From positions 1 through 64,000 of the forward strand of contig CAZRGV010000005.1 in NCBI GenBank assembly GCA_964599655.1: DNA of 64,000 nucleotides. Direction: 5' to 3'. The position numbers and the translations under genes are program-made. Below the pieces are notes generated by a model, which was not told where the DNA came from, did not search any database, and saw only the letters and a program-made list of their open reading frames with translations. Of this stretch, positions 9,034 to 17,776 are shown piece by piece (position 1 is the first letter of the stretch; each line of letters starts with the position of its first letter). This stretch comes from CAZRGV01 sp964599655 (lineage in GTDB: Bacteria; Planctomycetota; Planctomycetia; Isosphaerales; Isosphaeraceae).

Positions 9034-9690
9034 ATGTCTGCCCGAACCATTGCCATCGGCGACATTCACGGTTGCTCGCTGGCTCTCGACGCCTTGCTCG
9101 ACGCCATCCAGCCCGAGGCAGAGGACACGATCATTCCGCTGGGCGACTTCGTCGACCGCGGCTTTGACAGCCGGAGCGTTCTCGACCGGCTCATCGCGCT
9201 CGAGGCGCAATGCCGGCTCGTGCCGATTCTGGGCAACCACGACGAGATGTTGTTGCAGTCGTTTCACGATAAGCAGATCTTCCGCGAATGGCTGCTCTTC
9301 GGCGGCATTGCCACGCTTGACTCGTACGGCGACGCTGGCCTCGAGGCGATTCCCGAGGCACATATCGATTTTCTCAAACACTGTCGTGATTTTTTTGAGA
9401 CGGAAACGCATATCTTCGTACACGCGAGCTACGACCCTCGCTTGCCGATGTCCGATCAGTCGCGCTCGACCCTGCGATGGGTGTCGCTTCGCGACGGCGT
9501 GCCGGGCCCTCATGTTTCGGGCAAGACGGTCATCACGGGCCATACTTCGCAAAAAACTGGGGAAATCCTCGACCTGGGCTACCTCAAGTGCATTGACACA
9601 TATTGCTACGGTGGTAAGTGGCTGACAGCCCTTGACGTCAGCTCCGGCCAGGTCTGGCAGGCCTGCGACTCGGGCCGGCTCCGTCGCTGA
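9034..9690 (+). CDS. Serine/threonine-type metallophosphatase
   Basis: A 218-residue calcineurin-like phosphoesterase of the bacterial PPP group (PrpA/ApaH-like). The metal-binding motifs are complete and in order: GDIHG at residues 9-13, GDFVDRG at 37-43, GNHDE at 67-71, then FVHAS and ITGHTS, which supply the remaining metal ligands. It should dephosphorylate phosphoproteins or dinucleotide polyphosphates in the cytoplasm using two metal ions. Length fits the family. It stands alone, with a terminator-like hairpin nine bases past the stop. Confidence 0.92.
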   Translation: MSARTIAIGDIHGCSLALDALLDAIQPEAEDTIIPLGDFVDRGFDSRSVLDRLIALEAQCRLVPILGNHDEMLLQSFHDKQIFREWLLFGGIATLDSYGDAGLEAIPEAHIDFLKHCRDFFETETHIFVHASYDPRLPMSDQSRSTLRWVSLRDGVPGPHVSGKTVITGHTSQKTGEILDLGYLKCIDTYCYGGKWLTALDVSSGQVWQACDSGRLRR

Positions 9691-9698
9691 GGTCGGGG

Positions 9699-9715
9699 AA
9701 CCGGGACTCCTGGTT
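9699..9715 (+). terminator. Hairpin terminator after phosphatase
   Basis: AACCGGG, loop ACT, CCTGGTT forms a 7-bp stem with one G-T pair. It is followed by TTCGCGTTTT, so a short T-run lies just downstream. It sits between the convergent phosphatase and SRAP-like genes. Confidence 0.45.
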
Positions 9716-9756
9716 TTCGCGTTTTGGGTTCGGGCCTGGATCGCGGCGGGTTCCGG

Positions 9757-10224
9757 TCAGATGCGTTCCTCGATCAGCACGGGCATGCGGGGCGAGCGGG
9801 TCATGACCTGGTAGTAGTGGCTCGACGGCTCGCAGATCATGTAGGCGACGGCGAAGCCTCGCTCATCGGGGACGAGCAGGCCGCGAATGCCCTGGCGGAT
9901 GCGGAACCAGACGCCGCGATCGAGGCCGAGCGTGGCGGGAATGTCGACCGGAATGGCGCCGGTGCCCTGCCAGACACCCTCGCGGACGGTCGAAAGCCAG
10001 GTCCAGCCGGTGCGAGGCAGAAAGCGGCTTTGGCCCCGGCTGTTACCCCACCGGACGATCTGGAGCCGGCCGTCGCGCCAGACCGGCAGTCTCGGGTTGC
10101 GGTCGCGAAACAGGAAGCGCACTTCCTTCTCGCCGCCGCGCTCGTGAGCGCGGCGTTCCAGGCCGTGCCGCCCGATCAGCTCCGTGGGCAACTCACTCCA
10201 TGCCAGGGCGATACCGGCGCACAT
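9757..10224 (-). CDS. Compact SRAP-like (YedK/HMCES-related) protein
   Basis: A 155-residue protein beginning Met-Cys-Ala-Gly. In the SRAP family Cys2 is exposed after Met removal and forms a thiazolidine link with abasic sites in single-stranded DNA. Other matching segments are LPVWRDGRLQIVRWG (the WG block), LPRTGWTWL, and the C-terminal YYQVMTRSPRMPVLI, which corresponds to the family's HDRMPVxL end. A similar short MCAG group is found in proteobacteria. It lacks the usual NARxET and GxYEW segments, so it is divergent and its chemistry is uncertain. It lies 131 bp downstream of a Y-family polymerase on the same strand, which supports a DNA damage role. The ribosome site is weak, but the Met-Cys start fixes the N-terminus. 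Confidence 0.65.
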   Translation of the reverse strand: MCAGIALAWSELPTELIGRHGLERRAHERGGEKEVRFLFRDRNPRLPVWRDGRLQIVRWGNSRGQSRFLPRTGWTWLSTVREGVWQGTGAIPVDIPATLGLDRGVWFRIRQGIRGLLVPDERGFAVAYMICEPSSHYYQVMTRSPRMPVLIEERI

Positions 10225-10355
10225 AAACGTGTGATCGGCTCAGGCTCGGCCTCCCTGGGGTAAGGCGGAAGGTCCGAACCGGCGATGGGAGTTTTTTGCG
10301 CGTTCGCGTGCCATGAATTCTCGTCCGTTGTCTTGCATGGAAAAGCGGAAAATAC

Positions 10356-11591
10356 CTAGAAACAGATTTTCCCACGGACATCGCAGATGTCGTATTCGTT
10401 GGCCGTGTCGCGGTAGACGCCGGTCAAGGGCAGCGTGGCGGCGCTCCGGAGCGCGAACCGGCCGATGCGGGCGTTGATCTCGCGCTTCACGCGGGCGACG
10501 GCTTCGCCGCGGTCGCCGGGGGGGTCGAAGAGACCGAGCGGGCGAGGCAATCGAGGGGTCAGGTGCTCGGCGATCAGGTGCATGCGGGTGGCCGCCACGC
10601 CACGGATCCAGGCCCGTCGCAGACAGGGTCTCGCGGTGTCGAGCAAGACGTCGAAGCGGTCGGACGGGACTGGCAAGGTGGTCTGGCCGACGCCGACCTG
10701 GCCGTTCTTGTAGGCGACCCAGACGGTCAAGCGGCCGGCGAGCACCTCGTGGTAGTGCAGCTCCTCGATCAGGCGTTCGAGGTTCCGCACCAGCCAGGCG
10801 TAAAGGTGGAACGGGTCGGCCGACGACTCGCCGAAGCTGCCGCCGCGCGAGAGGGCCTTGTGCCTCGGTCGGTGCGGGTGGATCGGCTGGACGGGCTCGC
10901 CGTTGAGCTCCCACCAGAGGGCTTCGCCGGTGCAGGTCAACAGGCTCCGGACGAGCCGGCGGTCGGCGCGGGCGAGGTCGAGGCAGGTGCGGATGCCCCA
11001 GGGGGCCAGCCGACGCTCGCGACGGCCGGCGATGCCGGTGATCTCGGTCACCGGCCGTTCGGCGAGCAGGGCTTCCTCGGCGTTTTGGTCGAGCACCGCC
11101 AGGGCGCCGAACGGCTTGGCGGCGTCGGAGATCAGCTTGGCGAGGGTGCGGGTCCGGGCGATGCCGACCGTCACCGGTAAACCCAGCCGTTCCTTGAGGC
11201 GGTCGCGGATCGCCCTGGCGGTTTCCTCGAACGTCCGGCCCGGCAAGGGAATCGCCTGGAAAAAGAATTCATCAATCGAATAGTACTCGACCCGAGGAGA
11301 AAAGGTCCGCATTTCCTCGAGCATCAGCCGGCTCAGAACCTCGTACCAGCGGAAGTCTCGCTTGACGTAAACCCCGCCCGGGCAATGTGCCTGGGCCTCC
11401 CAGATCGGCATGCCGGTGGCGACCCCGGCGGCCTTCATCTCGTAGCTCTTGGCGATCACGCAGGCCCCCTGATTGCCCAGCACGCCCACCGGCTTGTCGC
11501 GCAGAAAATCGTCGCGCACCCGCTCGGCCGAGACGTAAAAGCAGTCGGCGTCGAGGTGGCCCACCGCGGTCTCTTGGCTCCGAGGTCTCAT
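10356..11591 (-). CDS. Y-family DNA polymerase (DinB/UmuC-like)
   Basis: A 411-residue translesion polymerase. The palm has the catalytic acidic motifs: LDADCFYVSAE near residue 13 and YYSIDEFF near 103, with the Ser-Ile-Asp-Glu core. A VTVGIARTRTLAKLISDAAKP fingers/palm segment follows, then a helix-hairpin-helix thumb (ITGIAGRRERRLAPWGI) and a little-finger domain. The C-terminus, YDICDVRGKICF, is characteristic of a bacterial subgroup that is neither classical DinB nor UmuC. It should copy damaged templates with low fidelity. The SRAP-like gene follows it. A LexA-box-like sequence lies just before the start, suggesting damage induction. Confidence 0.88.
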   Translation of the reverse strand: MRPRSQETAVGHLDADCFYVSAERVRDDFLRDKPVGVLGNQGACVIAKSYEMKAAGVATGMPIWEAQAHCPGGVYVKRDFRWYEVLSRLMLEEMRTFSPRVEYYSIDEFFFQAIPLPGRTFEETARAIRDRLKERLGLPVTVGIARTRTLAKLISDAAKPFGALAVLDQNAEEALLAERPVTEITGIAGRRERRLAPWGIRTCLDLARADRRLVRSLLTCTGEALWWELNGEPVQPIHPHRPRHKALSRGGSFGESSADPFHLYAWLVRNLERLIEELHYHEVLAGRLTVWVAYKNGQVGVGQTTLPVPSDRFDVLLDTARPCLRRAWIRGVAATRMHLIAEHLTPRLPRPLGLFDPPGDRGEAVARVKREINARIGRFALRSAATLPLTGVYRDTANEYDICDVRGKICF

Positions 11592-12082
11592 GGACGGAAG
11601 TGTAGTCTGTACGAAAGATCAGATCAAGTCGAGGTTTCGTTCGGTTTTGGGGAACGCGTCGCAAAGGGAACGGCCGGCGTGGATCGGTTCGAGGGAGCCG
11701 AGTTCGTTCGGAACAACCCCGTATCTTTCGGGAGATCACGCAGCCGCGCTCGATCCGAGCCGGCTGCGATCGATGGCGCGCTTCCTCTATCGATGGGGCA
11801 ACGGAAGAGGCGCCGGGGAACGCCAGGAGGCTCTCGAAGATGGGGGGAAGACGTTCGGAATCGGTTTCGCGGTGTCGATGATCACGATCCTTGCGGTTGG
11901 AATCCGTGCGGGACTTTTCCGAGACGGCGGCCTTGCCGGTCGTCTCCTGGGTCTTGGGCTTTCCGTGATGATCCCTTGCTCATCGCGTGAGGAAAATATC
12001 ATGTTGGAATCGGATGTGGGTTTGCTGGCGTCGGATTTCCGAACAAGCTCGGAATCGAGCTCACGAGGGGGGGCCCGTGTGG
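11592..12082. other. Intergenic stretch, no convincing gene
   Basis: About 490 bp between the polymerase start and the stop of the RluD-type gene. A plus-strand frame (11590-12165) has two hydrophobic stretches but overlaps the end of the RluD-type gene antisense and has a low-complexity tail, so I do not call it. A LexA-like box is at the left edge. Confidence 0.5.
11607..11622 (-). promoter_or_regulatory. LexA-box-like sequence upstream of the polymerase gene
   Basis: The sequence CTGTACGAAAGATCAG lies 16 bases upstream of the polymerase start and resembles the Gram-negative LexA consensus CTGT-N8-ACAG with one mismatch in the right half. Planctomycete LexA boxes are not established to follow this consensus, and a one-off match can arise by chance. 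Confidence 0.25.
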
Positions 12083-13093
12083 TCAAGCAAGCGATGAACG
12101 AGTGTGTCGGTGAGCGCGAAGGGCGTCGAGGGCGTGAGAGAAGTCATCGGGGAGAGGGGAAGTGAGGAGGAGTTCGTTGCCGGAGAGAGGGTGGGTGAAG
12201 CGCAGGGTGTGGGCGTGGAGGGCCTGGCGGTCGAGGAGGGGGTGGTCGGCGTTGGGGGCGTCGGGGCCGAGGAGGTCGGCGAGGGTGAGGCGGTCGCGTC
12301 CGGAGTAGAGTTTGTCGGCGACGATGGGGTGGCCGATGTGGGTGAGGTGGATGCGGATCTGGTGGGTTCGGCCGGTCTCGGGCTTGCAACGCACCAGAGC
12401 GTAGCCCTGGAACCGTTCGAGGACCTCGTAGAAGGTCACCGCCGACTTGCCGCCGTCTTCCGGGTGGCGGATGGCCATCTTCTCGCGATGGGTGGGATGC
12501 GGACCGATGGGGCGGTCGATGTAGTCGCTGTCGCGTTCCGGCGCGCCGTAGACGAGGGCTCGGTATTCCTTGTCGATGGTGCGATCCTCGAACTGTCGGG
12601 CGAGGAGCTTGTGGGCGCGGTCGTCCTTGGCGACGACGAGCAGGCCGGAGGTATCGCGGTCGAGGCGGTGAACGATGCCGGGTCGTTCCTCGCCGCCGAC
12701 CGTCGAGAGCCGGTCGAAGTGGAATTGCAGGGCGTTGACCAGGGTGCCCGACCAGTTCCCCTTGGCGGGGTGGACGACCATGCCGGGGGCCTTGTCGACG
12801 ACGACGAACGCGTCGTCCTCGAAGACGATCGAGAGCGGGATGTCCTCGGGGGTGGGGGCGTCGTCGCCGAGATCGGGGAGCCAGACGCGGATCAGGTCTC
12901 CGAGTCGGACGCGGTACGACGCCTTGACCGCCTGGCCGTTGACGAGCACCGCGCCGGCGTCGATGACCTTCTGGACGACGCTGCGGGAGTAGTCGGGGAA
13001 GCGGGCCGCAAGGTACGCGTCGATCCGCTTGCCCTCCATGCGGGCCTTAACCTGGAATTCGACGGGGGTTTCCGAAAGCTCGGGGGGCGACAT
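12083..13093 (-). CDS. RluD-type 23S rRNA pseudouridine synthase
   Basis: A 336-residue RluA-family enzyme that converts uridine to pseudouridine in large-subunit rRNA. An S4 RNA-binding domain occupies residues about 14-75 (GKRIDAYLAARFPDYSRS, VLVNGQ). The catalytic domain has the signature VHRLDRDTSG at 141-150, with Asp145 the expected catalytic residue. Further conserved parts are KEYRALVYG and the CKPETGRTHQIRIHLTHIGHP block. S4 plus catalytic domain at this length is typical of RluD or RluC; RluD is preferred. The next gene upstream on the same strand ends 94 bp away. Confidence 0.9.
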   Translation of the reverse strand: MSPPELSETPVEFQVKARMEGKRIDAYLAARFPDYSRSVVQKVIDAGAVLVNGQAVKASYRVRLGDLIRVWLPDLGDDAPTPEDIPLSIVFEDDAFVVVDKAPGMVVHPAKGNWSGTLVNALQFHFDRLSTVGGEERPGIVHRLDRDTSGLLVVAKDDRAHKLLARQFEDRTIDKEYRALVYGAPERDSDYIDRPIGPHPTHREKMAIRHPEDGGKSAVTFYEVLERFQGYALVRCKPETGRTHQIRIHLTHIGHPIVADKLYSGRDRLTLADLLGPDAPNADHPLLDRQALHAHTLRFTHPLSGNELLLTSPLPDDFSHALDALRAHRHTRSSLA

Positions 13094-13187
13094 GGATGAC
13101 CGTCAGGGAGAACACCTGGCGCGGAACAGGATCAAACGATGATGTGATGCCAGCCGGCCCCCGACCGCCGACCCCGTTGAGGCCCGG

Positions 13188-14192
13188 TCAAGGCTTGGGC
13201 GTGTTGTTGTCCTTCGTCTTGCTCTCTCCAGGGGCAAAGACGTCGGAGGGAAAGAGTGTANNNNNNNNNNCGGAGGGAAGTTCCGCCTTCGGGGCTTCGG
13301 GAGCCGGTGTTGAAGTCGGAGCGGGAGTCGTGGTCGGAGGAGGCAAGGGCAAGTCGGGCAACGTGCTCGGTTCGCCCGACGAGCCCGGCAGGCTGGGCAT
13401 GGCCGGCAAGGTGGAGTCGAACGGGTTGCCGATCGGCGGATGGTCGGCGGGCAGGCCCGGGATGGAGCCGGCGGAGCCTGGAACCGTCGGACGGAAGGTC
13501 GAGAAGTCCTTGTGGTAGAAGTCGTCGTAGAACTGCTTGACCTTGGGGTCGCGAAGGGTCTCGGCGCGCCTGGCGGCGGCCTTCGCCTGCTCGGTATCGG
13601 GCCAGTTTTTCGCGACGAGCTCGTACTGGGTGATGGCGTCGGAAAGTTCGCCACGGGTTTCGAGGGTACGTGCCATACCCATGGCGGCCAGCGGCTTCTG
13701 GGGACTCGACTTGTCGGCTTTCTCATCGACCTGCTTGAACAGGTCGTACGCCTGGTTGAGCACGGGCCGGGCGGCGTCCTTGTTGGCGGGCAGGTCGCGG
13801 AGAGCTTCCTGGTAAAGGAAGGTGGCGGCCTGGAGCATGGCCCACTGCGCGGCCTCGGTATTGGGGTGTTTCTCGGCAACGCGGAGGAACGGGCGAATTT
13901 CCTCGGGAGAGTTCTCGTCCTTCTTGGTCTTGGCCTCGGCCCCTTCGGAGGGCGTGGGAACCATGAGGTCGAGCCAGGCCGATTCAGTCTCGGAGGGAGC
14001 CGACGAGTACGAGCTGATGGCGAGCAATCCGACGGTGAGCAGGAGGACGCCACCCGCCAGCGGGAGCCAGAAGCCGACACCTTTCTCCATCCCGCGGCGG
14101 AGCCATCGGGCGAGTACCGTTTCGTCCTCCTCATAATGGTGGACGACAATCGGGGCGGCGGCTTCCTTGTTGAGGTGGCGAGGCTCGTCCAT
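13188..14192 (-). CDS. Membrane-anchored TPR-like protein, interrupted by an assembly gap
   Basis: About 334 residues. A cytoplasmic N-terminus ending in basic residues is followed by one membrane helix (residues about 42-62, LPLAGGVLLLTVGLLAISSY). A helical region with TPR-like pairs (FLRVAEKHPNTEAAQWAMLQ, LETRGELSDAITQYELVAK) spans about 90-215. The rest is a Pro/Thr/Ala-rich tail. The arrangement resembles YfgM, an ancillary SecYEG chaperone that in E. coli is also single-pass with periplasmic TPRs; that is an analogy only. Ten Ns at 13261-13270 fall in the low-complexity tail. The frame before and after the gap looks continuous. Confidence 0.75.
   Translation of the reverse strand: MDEPRHLNKEAAAPIVVHHYEEDETVLARWLRRGMEKGVGFWLPLAGGVLLLTVGLLAISSYSSAPSETESAWLDLMVPTPSEGAEAKTKKDENSPEEIRPFLRVAEKHPNTEAAQWAMLQAATFLYQEALRDLPANKDAARPVLNQAYDLFKQVDEKADKSSPQKPLAAMGMARTLETRGELSDAITQYELVAKNWPDTEQAKAAARRAETLRDPKVKQFYDDFYHKDFSTFRPTVPGSAGSIPGLPADHPPIGNPFDSTLPAMPSLPGSSGEPSTLPDLPLPPPTTTPAPTSTPAPEAPKAELPSXXXXTLFPSDVFAPGESKTKDNNTPKP
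13261..13270. other. Assembly gap (10 N)
   Basis: A run of ten N inside the Pro-rich tail of the TPR-like gene. Confidence 0.99.
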
Positions 14193-14469
14193 TGTTTTGT
14201 CTGACCGTTCTCAGTCCGGCCCGATCTCCGGGCGCGGAGGGGGTGCTAGGTTGAAGACGAGGGGACGTTCGAATCTTAACGGTCGATCAGGGGAGCGGTC
14301 AAGCGAACGGTTGACTGGAGCGTCCCCGCGGCCTGGATCGCGGCGATTCGGGCGTGACCCGCACAGCGAGGGCGCCCGGGACGGCTTGCAAGGATCGGCC
14401 AGCAGTGCCAATCTGGAATTCCGGGCACGGGATCAGGGAGCAAGATATCGAGGATGGAAGCGTGCGATC

Positions 14470-15636
14470 ATGAGTGTATCTCGTACCGAGGTAGAGGAAG
14501 GGGGGGCCTTGAAGCCCGCCAAGTCGAAAGTGTCGGCCCCGTCCCGAATCCTGGCGACGGCCACGCAAGGTGCGGGTGGCGACGACGAGGCGCGGCTTCG
14601 CCAGTTGCTTGAGGAGCTTTCGGTCGACTGGTTCGCCTTTGATCGCAAGTCGAAACGGGACAGTTTTTTCGCGCTTCTGTCGAGGATTCGGAGGACGAGG
14701 CCCGAGCTGGTGGTGATGGAGGGGACCGGCATTGCGGGGGGGCTCGCCTTGATGCTCGGGCGGCTCCTGGCCGGGGTGCCGTACGTGGTGAGCAGCGGCG
14801 ACGCGGTCGGGCCGTTCGTGGCGTCGCTGCGGCCGATGCTCGGGCCGCTCTTCGGATGGTACGAACGGGCCCTTTGCCGGCACGCGGCGGGATTTATCGG
14901 CTGGACGCCGTATCTCGCGGGCCGCGCTTTGACTTATGGCACTCCAAGGGTCATGACGGCCGCCGGATGGGCCCCGTTTTGGCTCACGGCCGAACAAGCG
15001 ATCGAGGCCAGGCGGCGGGTTCGTTCCGAGCTGGGGATTCCCGATGAGGCGATCGTCATCGGAATCGTCGGTTCCCTGGCGTGGAATCGCCGGGTCGGAT
15101 ACTGCTACGGTCACGAGCTGGTGCGGGCGGTCCCTCGCTCGGGCCGCCAGGACGTGCGAGGGCTTGTCGTTGGCGACGGACAGGGTCGTGCCAGACTGGA
15201 GGAGCTGGCCGGGGCAAGCTTAGGCCGGTCGTTGATCCTTCCGGGGCGGGTTCCTCGCGAACGAGTGCCCGAGTACCTCGCGGCGATGGATCTGGCCAGC
15301 CTGCCGCAGAGCGTCGACGGTGTGGGGAGCTTTCGCTACACGACCAAGCTCAGCGAGTACGTGGCTGCGGGGTTGCCGATCGTCACGGGCCAGATCCCGC
15401 TGGCGTACGACCTCGACGGCGGCTGGCTCTGGCGATTGCCGGGGCCTTCGCCCTGGAGCGAGCGGTACGTCGATGCCCTGGCTAGTTTGCTCGCCGGTCT
15501 CAACGCCGAGGATATCGCCCGACGAAGGCAGGCCGTGCCGACGAACCTGGCCGAGTTCGACAGGGCCAGGCAGATCGCCCGCGTGACCGCCTTCCTGAAC
15601 GATCTGATGGAAGAGGCGGCTCGAACGCGAGGGTGA
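14470..15636 (+). CDS. GT4-like glycosyltransferase
   Basis: A 388-residue protein with the two-Rossmann GT-B plan. The N-terminal half includes TRPELVVMEGTGIAGGLALML and VPYVVSSGDAVGPFVASLRP. The C-terminal half has IGIVGSLAWNRR (start of the second domain), RGLVVGDGQG, LPGRVPRERVPEYLAAMD and KLSEYVAAGLPIVTG. The last is the donor-binding E-x7-E-like region of GT4 enzymes. It probably transfers a sugar from a nucleotide donor to a lipid or polysaccharide acceptor. The ATG at 14470 is used; the upstream open frame (to 14167) crosses the start region of the divergent TPR gene and reads as noise. No glycan cluster surrounds it. Confidence 0.82.
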   Translation: MSVSRTEVEEGGALKPAKSKVSAPSRILATATQGAGGDDEARLRQLLEELSVDWFAFDRKSKRDSFFALLSRIRRTRPELVVMEGTGIAGGLALMLGRLLAGVPYVVSSGDAVGPFVASLRPMLGPLFGWYERALCRHAAGFIGWTPYLAGRALTYGTPRVMTAAGWAPFWLTAEQAIEARRRVRSELGIPDEAIVIGIVGSLAWNRRVGYCYGHELVRAVPRSGRQDVRGLVVGDGQGRARLEELAGASLGRSLILPGRVPRERVPEYLAAMDLASLPQSVDGVGSFRYTTKLSEYVAAGLPIVTGQIPLAYDLDGGWLWRLPGPSPWSERYVDALASLLAGLNAEDIARRRQAVPTNLAEFDRARQIARVTAFLNDLMEEAARTRG

Positions 15637-15696
15637 TGGTGGTATCGCGATGCAACTGACCAGCGAGCAGAAGGTCGCGCCGGTCGATGCCCCCTT

Positions 15697-17736
15697 TCAG
15701 GCGGTTTCACTGGGGCCCGATGTCGGCTCTCCGTGGATGTAGGAACCGGCGGGAATCAACTGGCCGAGCCGATCCATGCCGGTCGATCGACGGATGTAGC
15801 GGTGCCACACGAAGATCAGGTCAAAGAGCAAGGTCGCCAGCCACCAGAGATAGAAGAACGCCGCGCCTGAGAGAAACACGGGCCAGACGTCCTGGCCGTT
15901 GTGTTCCTCCATGACGTAGACGGCGATCAACATGGCGGCGGCCGCCCCGCCGAGCAGCAAGAGCGGTCGGACCCCTCTGAGAAACACGGCCGTCCAGGCC
16001 CAACGGCTCTTCGAATAGATATGAGGCGCGACGCGGCTGACGGCGAAGACCACAACCCCCAGCACGACGGCCAGGCCGAGTGTGGCGAGCGTTTGTTCCA
16101 GGACTCCGTGATTTCCTTGGAGCAAGACGCCCAGTCCATGAGTCGGCTCGATCGCTTCCGCGGCCTTGCGTTGCCCCAGCGTTCGAAGGATGGGAGCGGC
16201 CAGCGCCTGGCGAATGTAGCCGTCGACGCTGACCGCATAGACGACCATCAAGATGAACGCCGCCAGCATGGAGAGCCCCAGAACCAGCCCCGCACGCGCG
16301 AGCCGAGGCACGCGTGCCAGGAGCGTCAGACCCGCCAGCAATCCGCTGATGCCGAAGACGTTGCGAGCGATGGTCCAGGGCGGGAGCTTCTCGTAGTACG
16401 CCGCATCGACGCAGACGACCACCGACCGGTACATCAGGTAAACACCGAGAAACAGCAGCGTGAACGCGATCGGATACGGCAGGATGTAGCTTACGATGCG
16501 AGGGCCGAACCGGCTCTCCGGCGGCTTGCGGAACGACTCGACTCGCTCTTTGAACTCCGGTTGAGGCTCGCAGGCCGGCTCCACCACGTCGAGAATGAAG
16601 TGGCCGAAGACCCCCTCGTCATTCCAGTAATCGACGTGGGCCTTTCCGGGGAACGGGTAACGCGCGAAGCCGAAATCGTTGGACTCGGGAAAGTCAAACA
16701 CATAATCCAAGCCGTAGATTCGCAGAAGTTCTCTCGTCCGATCGAGCTGGAAGGCGATCGGGTCACCGTAGTCGTAATAGTTCTGCCAGCGAATCCGGTG
16801 CTTGTCGTCACCGAGGAAGTCGGCCCTGAGCCATTTCGGCGGTCCGGCGATCTGTGGCGGGAGGGCAAACCGGGTCCACAACTCGGGCCAGAGGATCAGG
16901 TGCTTGTTGAGCGGTGAGCCAATGGTCATCAGTCCGCGAACCTGCTTGACCCAACCGGGCATGGGCTCGGCGGTCAGGCCTTCGAGCAGGCCGAGCAGCG
17001 TCACGACGGTTCCTTCGCTATGCGCGACCAGGTAGAGTTCCGCATTCGGATCGGATTGCTCGAGGTTCCGCATGACCTTACTGAACTGGTCGAGCATCCG
17101 GCAGCGGTATTCCTGAAACTCGGTGACGATCTGGACGTCTCCGAGAAAGTCGGCCAGAAGCTCCTTCAGATTGAACTGGAAGAGGTTGGCCTTGCGGGCC
17201 AGGGCGCAGATGCGATCGATCACATCGACCGACTCGATCATTTCTTCGAGCACGTCCTCCAGCAGCACGAAATCGGCTTCGCTGAGGGTCATCGGCGGCT
17301 CGCAACGGCCCAGGTCGGCCGCCTTTTGAGCCATGGTGTTTCGAAGACGGATCCGCTCGACGAGGGTGCGGGCCCAGGCCTGGGCCCCTTCGAGGATGAA
17401 GCCGGAGCGGACGACTTCTCGGGGGATGTCGGCCCAGTAGATCTCCGCGAAGCCGATTCGCTGGTGGCAAGGGAAGGCAGGATCGGGCGGAAACGTGGGG
17501 AAGAAGGCTTGAGGCGCGGGATCGGCCAGAGGATGGAACCGACCGAGCGGAATGGCCGCAGGGGCTCCGAAGAACCGGCAGAACCCGTGGGCCACCGACC
17601 GGACAGTCTCGAACTGAAACTGGTTCCCGATGCCGTGGACGGCAATCACGATCTTGTTCGGATTGATCGGCGGGACCGGCCGGCTCGGTTCCGTTTCGGA
17701 GGGTTCGACGACGCGAGGTGGTTCGGCGATGCTCAT
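15697..17736 (-). CDS. Alpha/beta-hydrolase (lipase-like) protein with C-terminal membrane helices
   Basis: A 679-residue protein. The first part is a lipase-like domain with IVIAVHGIGNQFQFETVRS near residue 31, a conserved AEIYWADI strand, and YLVAHSEGTVVTLLGLL as nucleophile elbow (Ser in HSEG). The second half has several hydrophobic helices, including ILPYPIAFTLLFLGVYLMY, VFGISGLLAGLTLLARV, LVLGLSMLAAFILMVVYAVS and VFLSGAAFFYLWWLATLLFDLI. I read it as a membrane-tethered hydrolase. HGIGNQ plus a YWAD strand recurs in a group of bacterial membrane hydrolases of unknown substrate. It ends a minus-strand run with an amidohydrolase (40 bp upstream) and a DUF1501 gene. Confidence 0.72.
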   Translation of the reverse strand: MSIAEPPRVVEPSETEPSRPVPPINPNKIVIAVHGIGNQFQFETVRSVAHGFCRFFGAPAAIPLGRFHPLADPAPQAFFPTFPPDPAFPCHQRIGFAEIYWADIPREVVRSGFILEGAQAWARTLVERIRLRNTMAQKAADLGRCEPPMTLSEADFVLLEDVLEEMIESVDVIDRICALARKANLFQFNLKELLADFLGDVQIVTEFQEYRCRMLDQFSKVMRNLEQSDPNAELYLVAHSEGTVVTLLGLLEGLTAEPMPGWVKQVRGLMTIGSPLNKHLILWPELWTRFALPPQIAGPPKWLRADFLGDDKHRIRWQNYYDYGDPIAFQLDRTRELLRIYGLDYVFDFPESNDFGFARYPFPGKAHVDYWNDEGVFGHFILDVVEPACEPQPEFKERVESFRKPPESRFGPRIVSYILPYPIAFTLLFLGVYLMYRSVVVCVDAAYYEKLPPWTIARNVFGISGLLAGLTLLARVPRLARAGLVLGLSMLAAFILMVVYAVSVDGYIRQALAAPILRTLGQRKAAEAIEPTHGLGVLLQGNHGVLEQTLATLGLAVVLGVVVFAVSRVAPHIYSKSRWAWTAVFLRGVRPLLLLGGAAAAMLIAVYVMEEHNGQDVWPVFLSGAAFFYLWWLATLLFDLIFVWHRYIRRSTGMDRLGQLIPAGSYIHGEPTSGPSETA

Positions 17737-17776
17737 TGGGGACGCTCCCGATACGCCGTTGGTTCATCCTCGTCTA

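Noticed and set aside
11590..12165. 191-codon plus-strand ORF with two hydrophobic segments
   Set aside because: It runs antisense over the end of the RluD-type gene, has a Gly/Arg/Glu-rich tail and no ribosome site that favours it. I see no family.
12104..13099. 331-codon plus-strand ORF
   Set aside because: It is a Val/Gly/Glu-rich antisense shadow of the RluD-type gene, a common effect in GC-rich DNA.
15901..16917. 338-codon plus-strand ORF
   Set aside because: Antisense shadow of the membrane hydrolase, with no domain.
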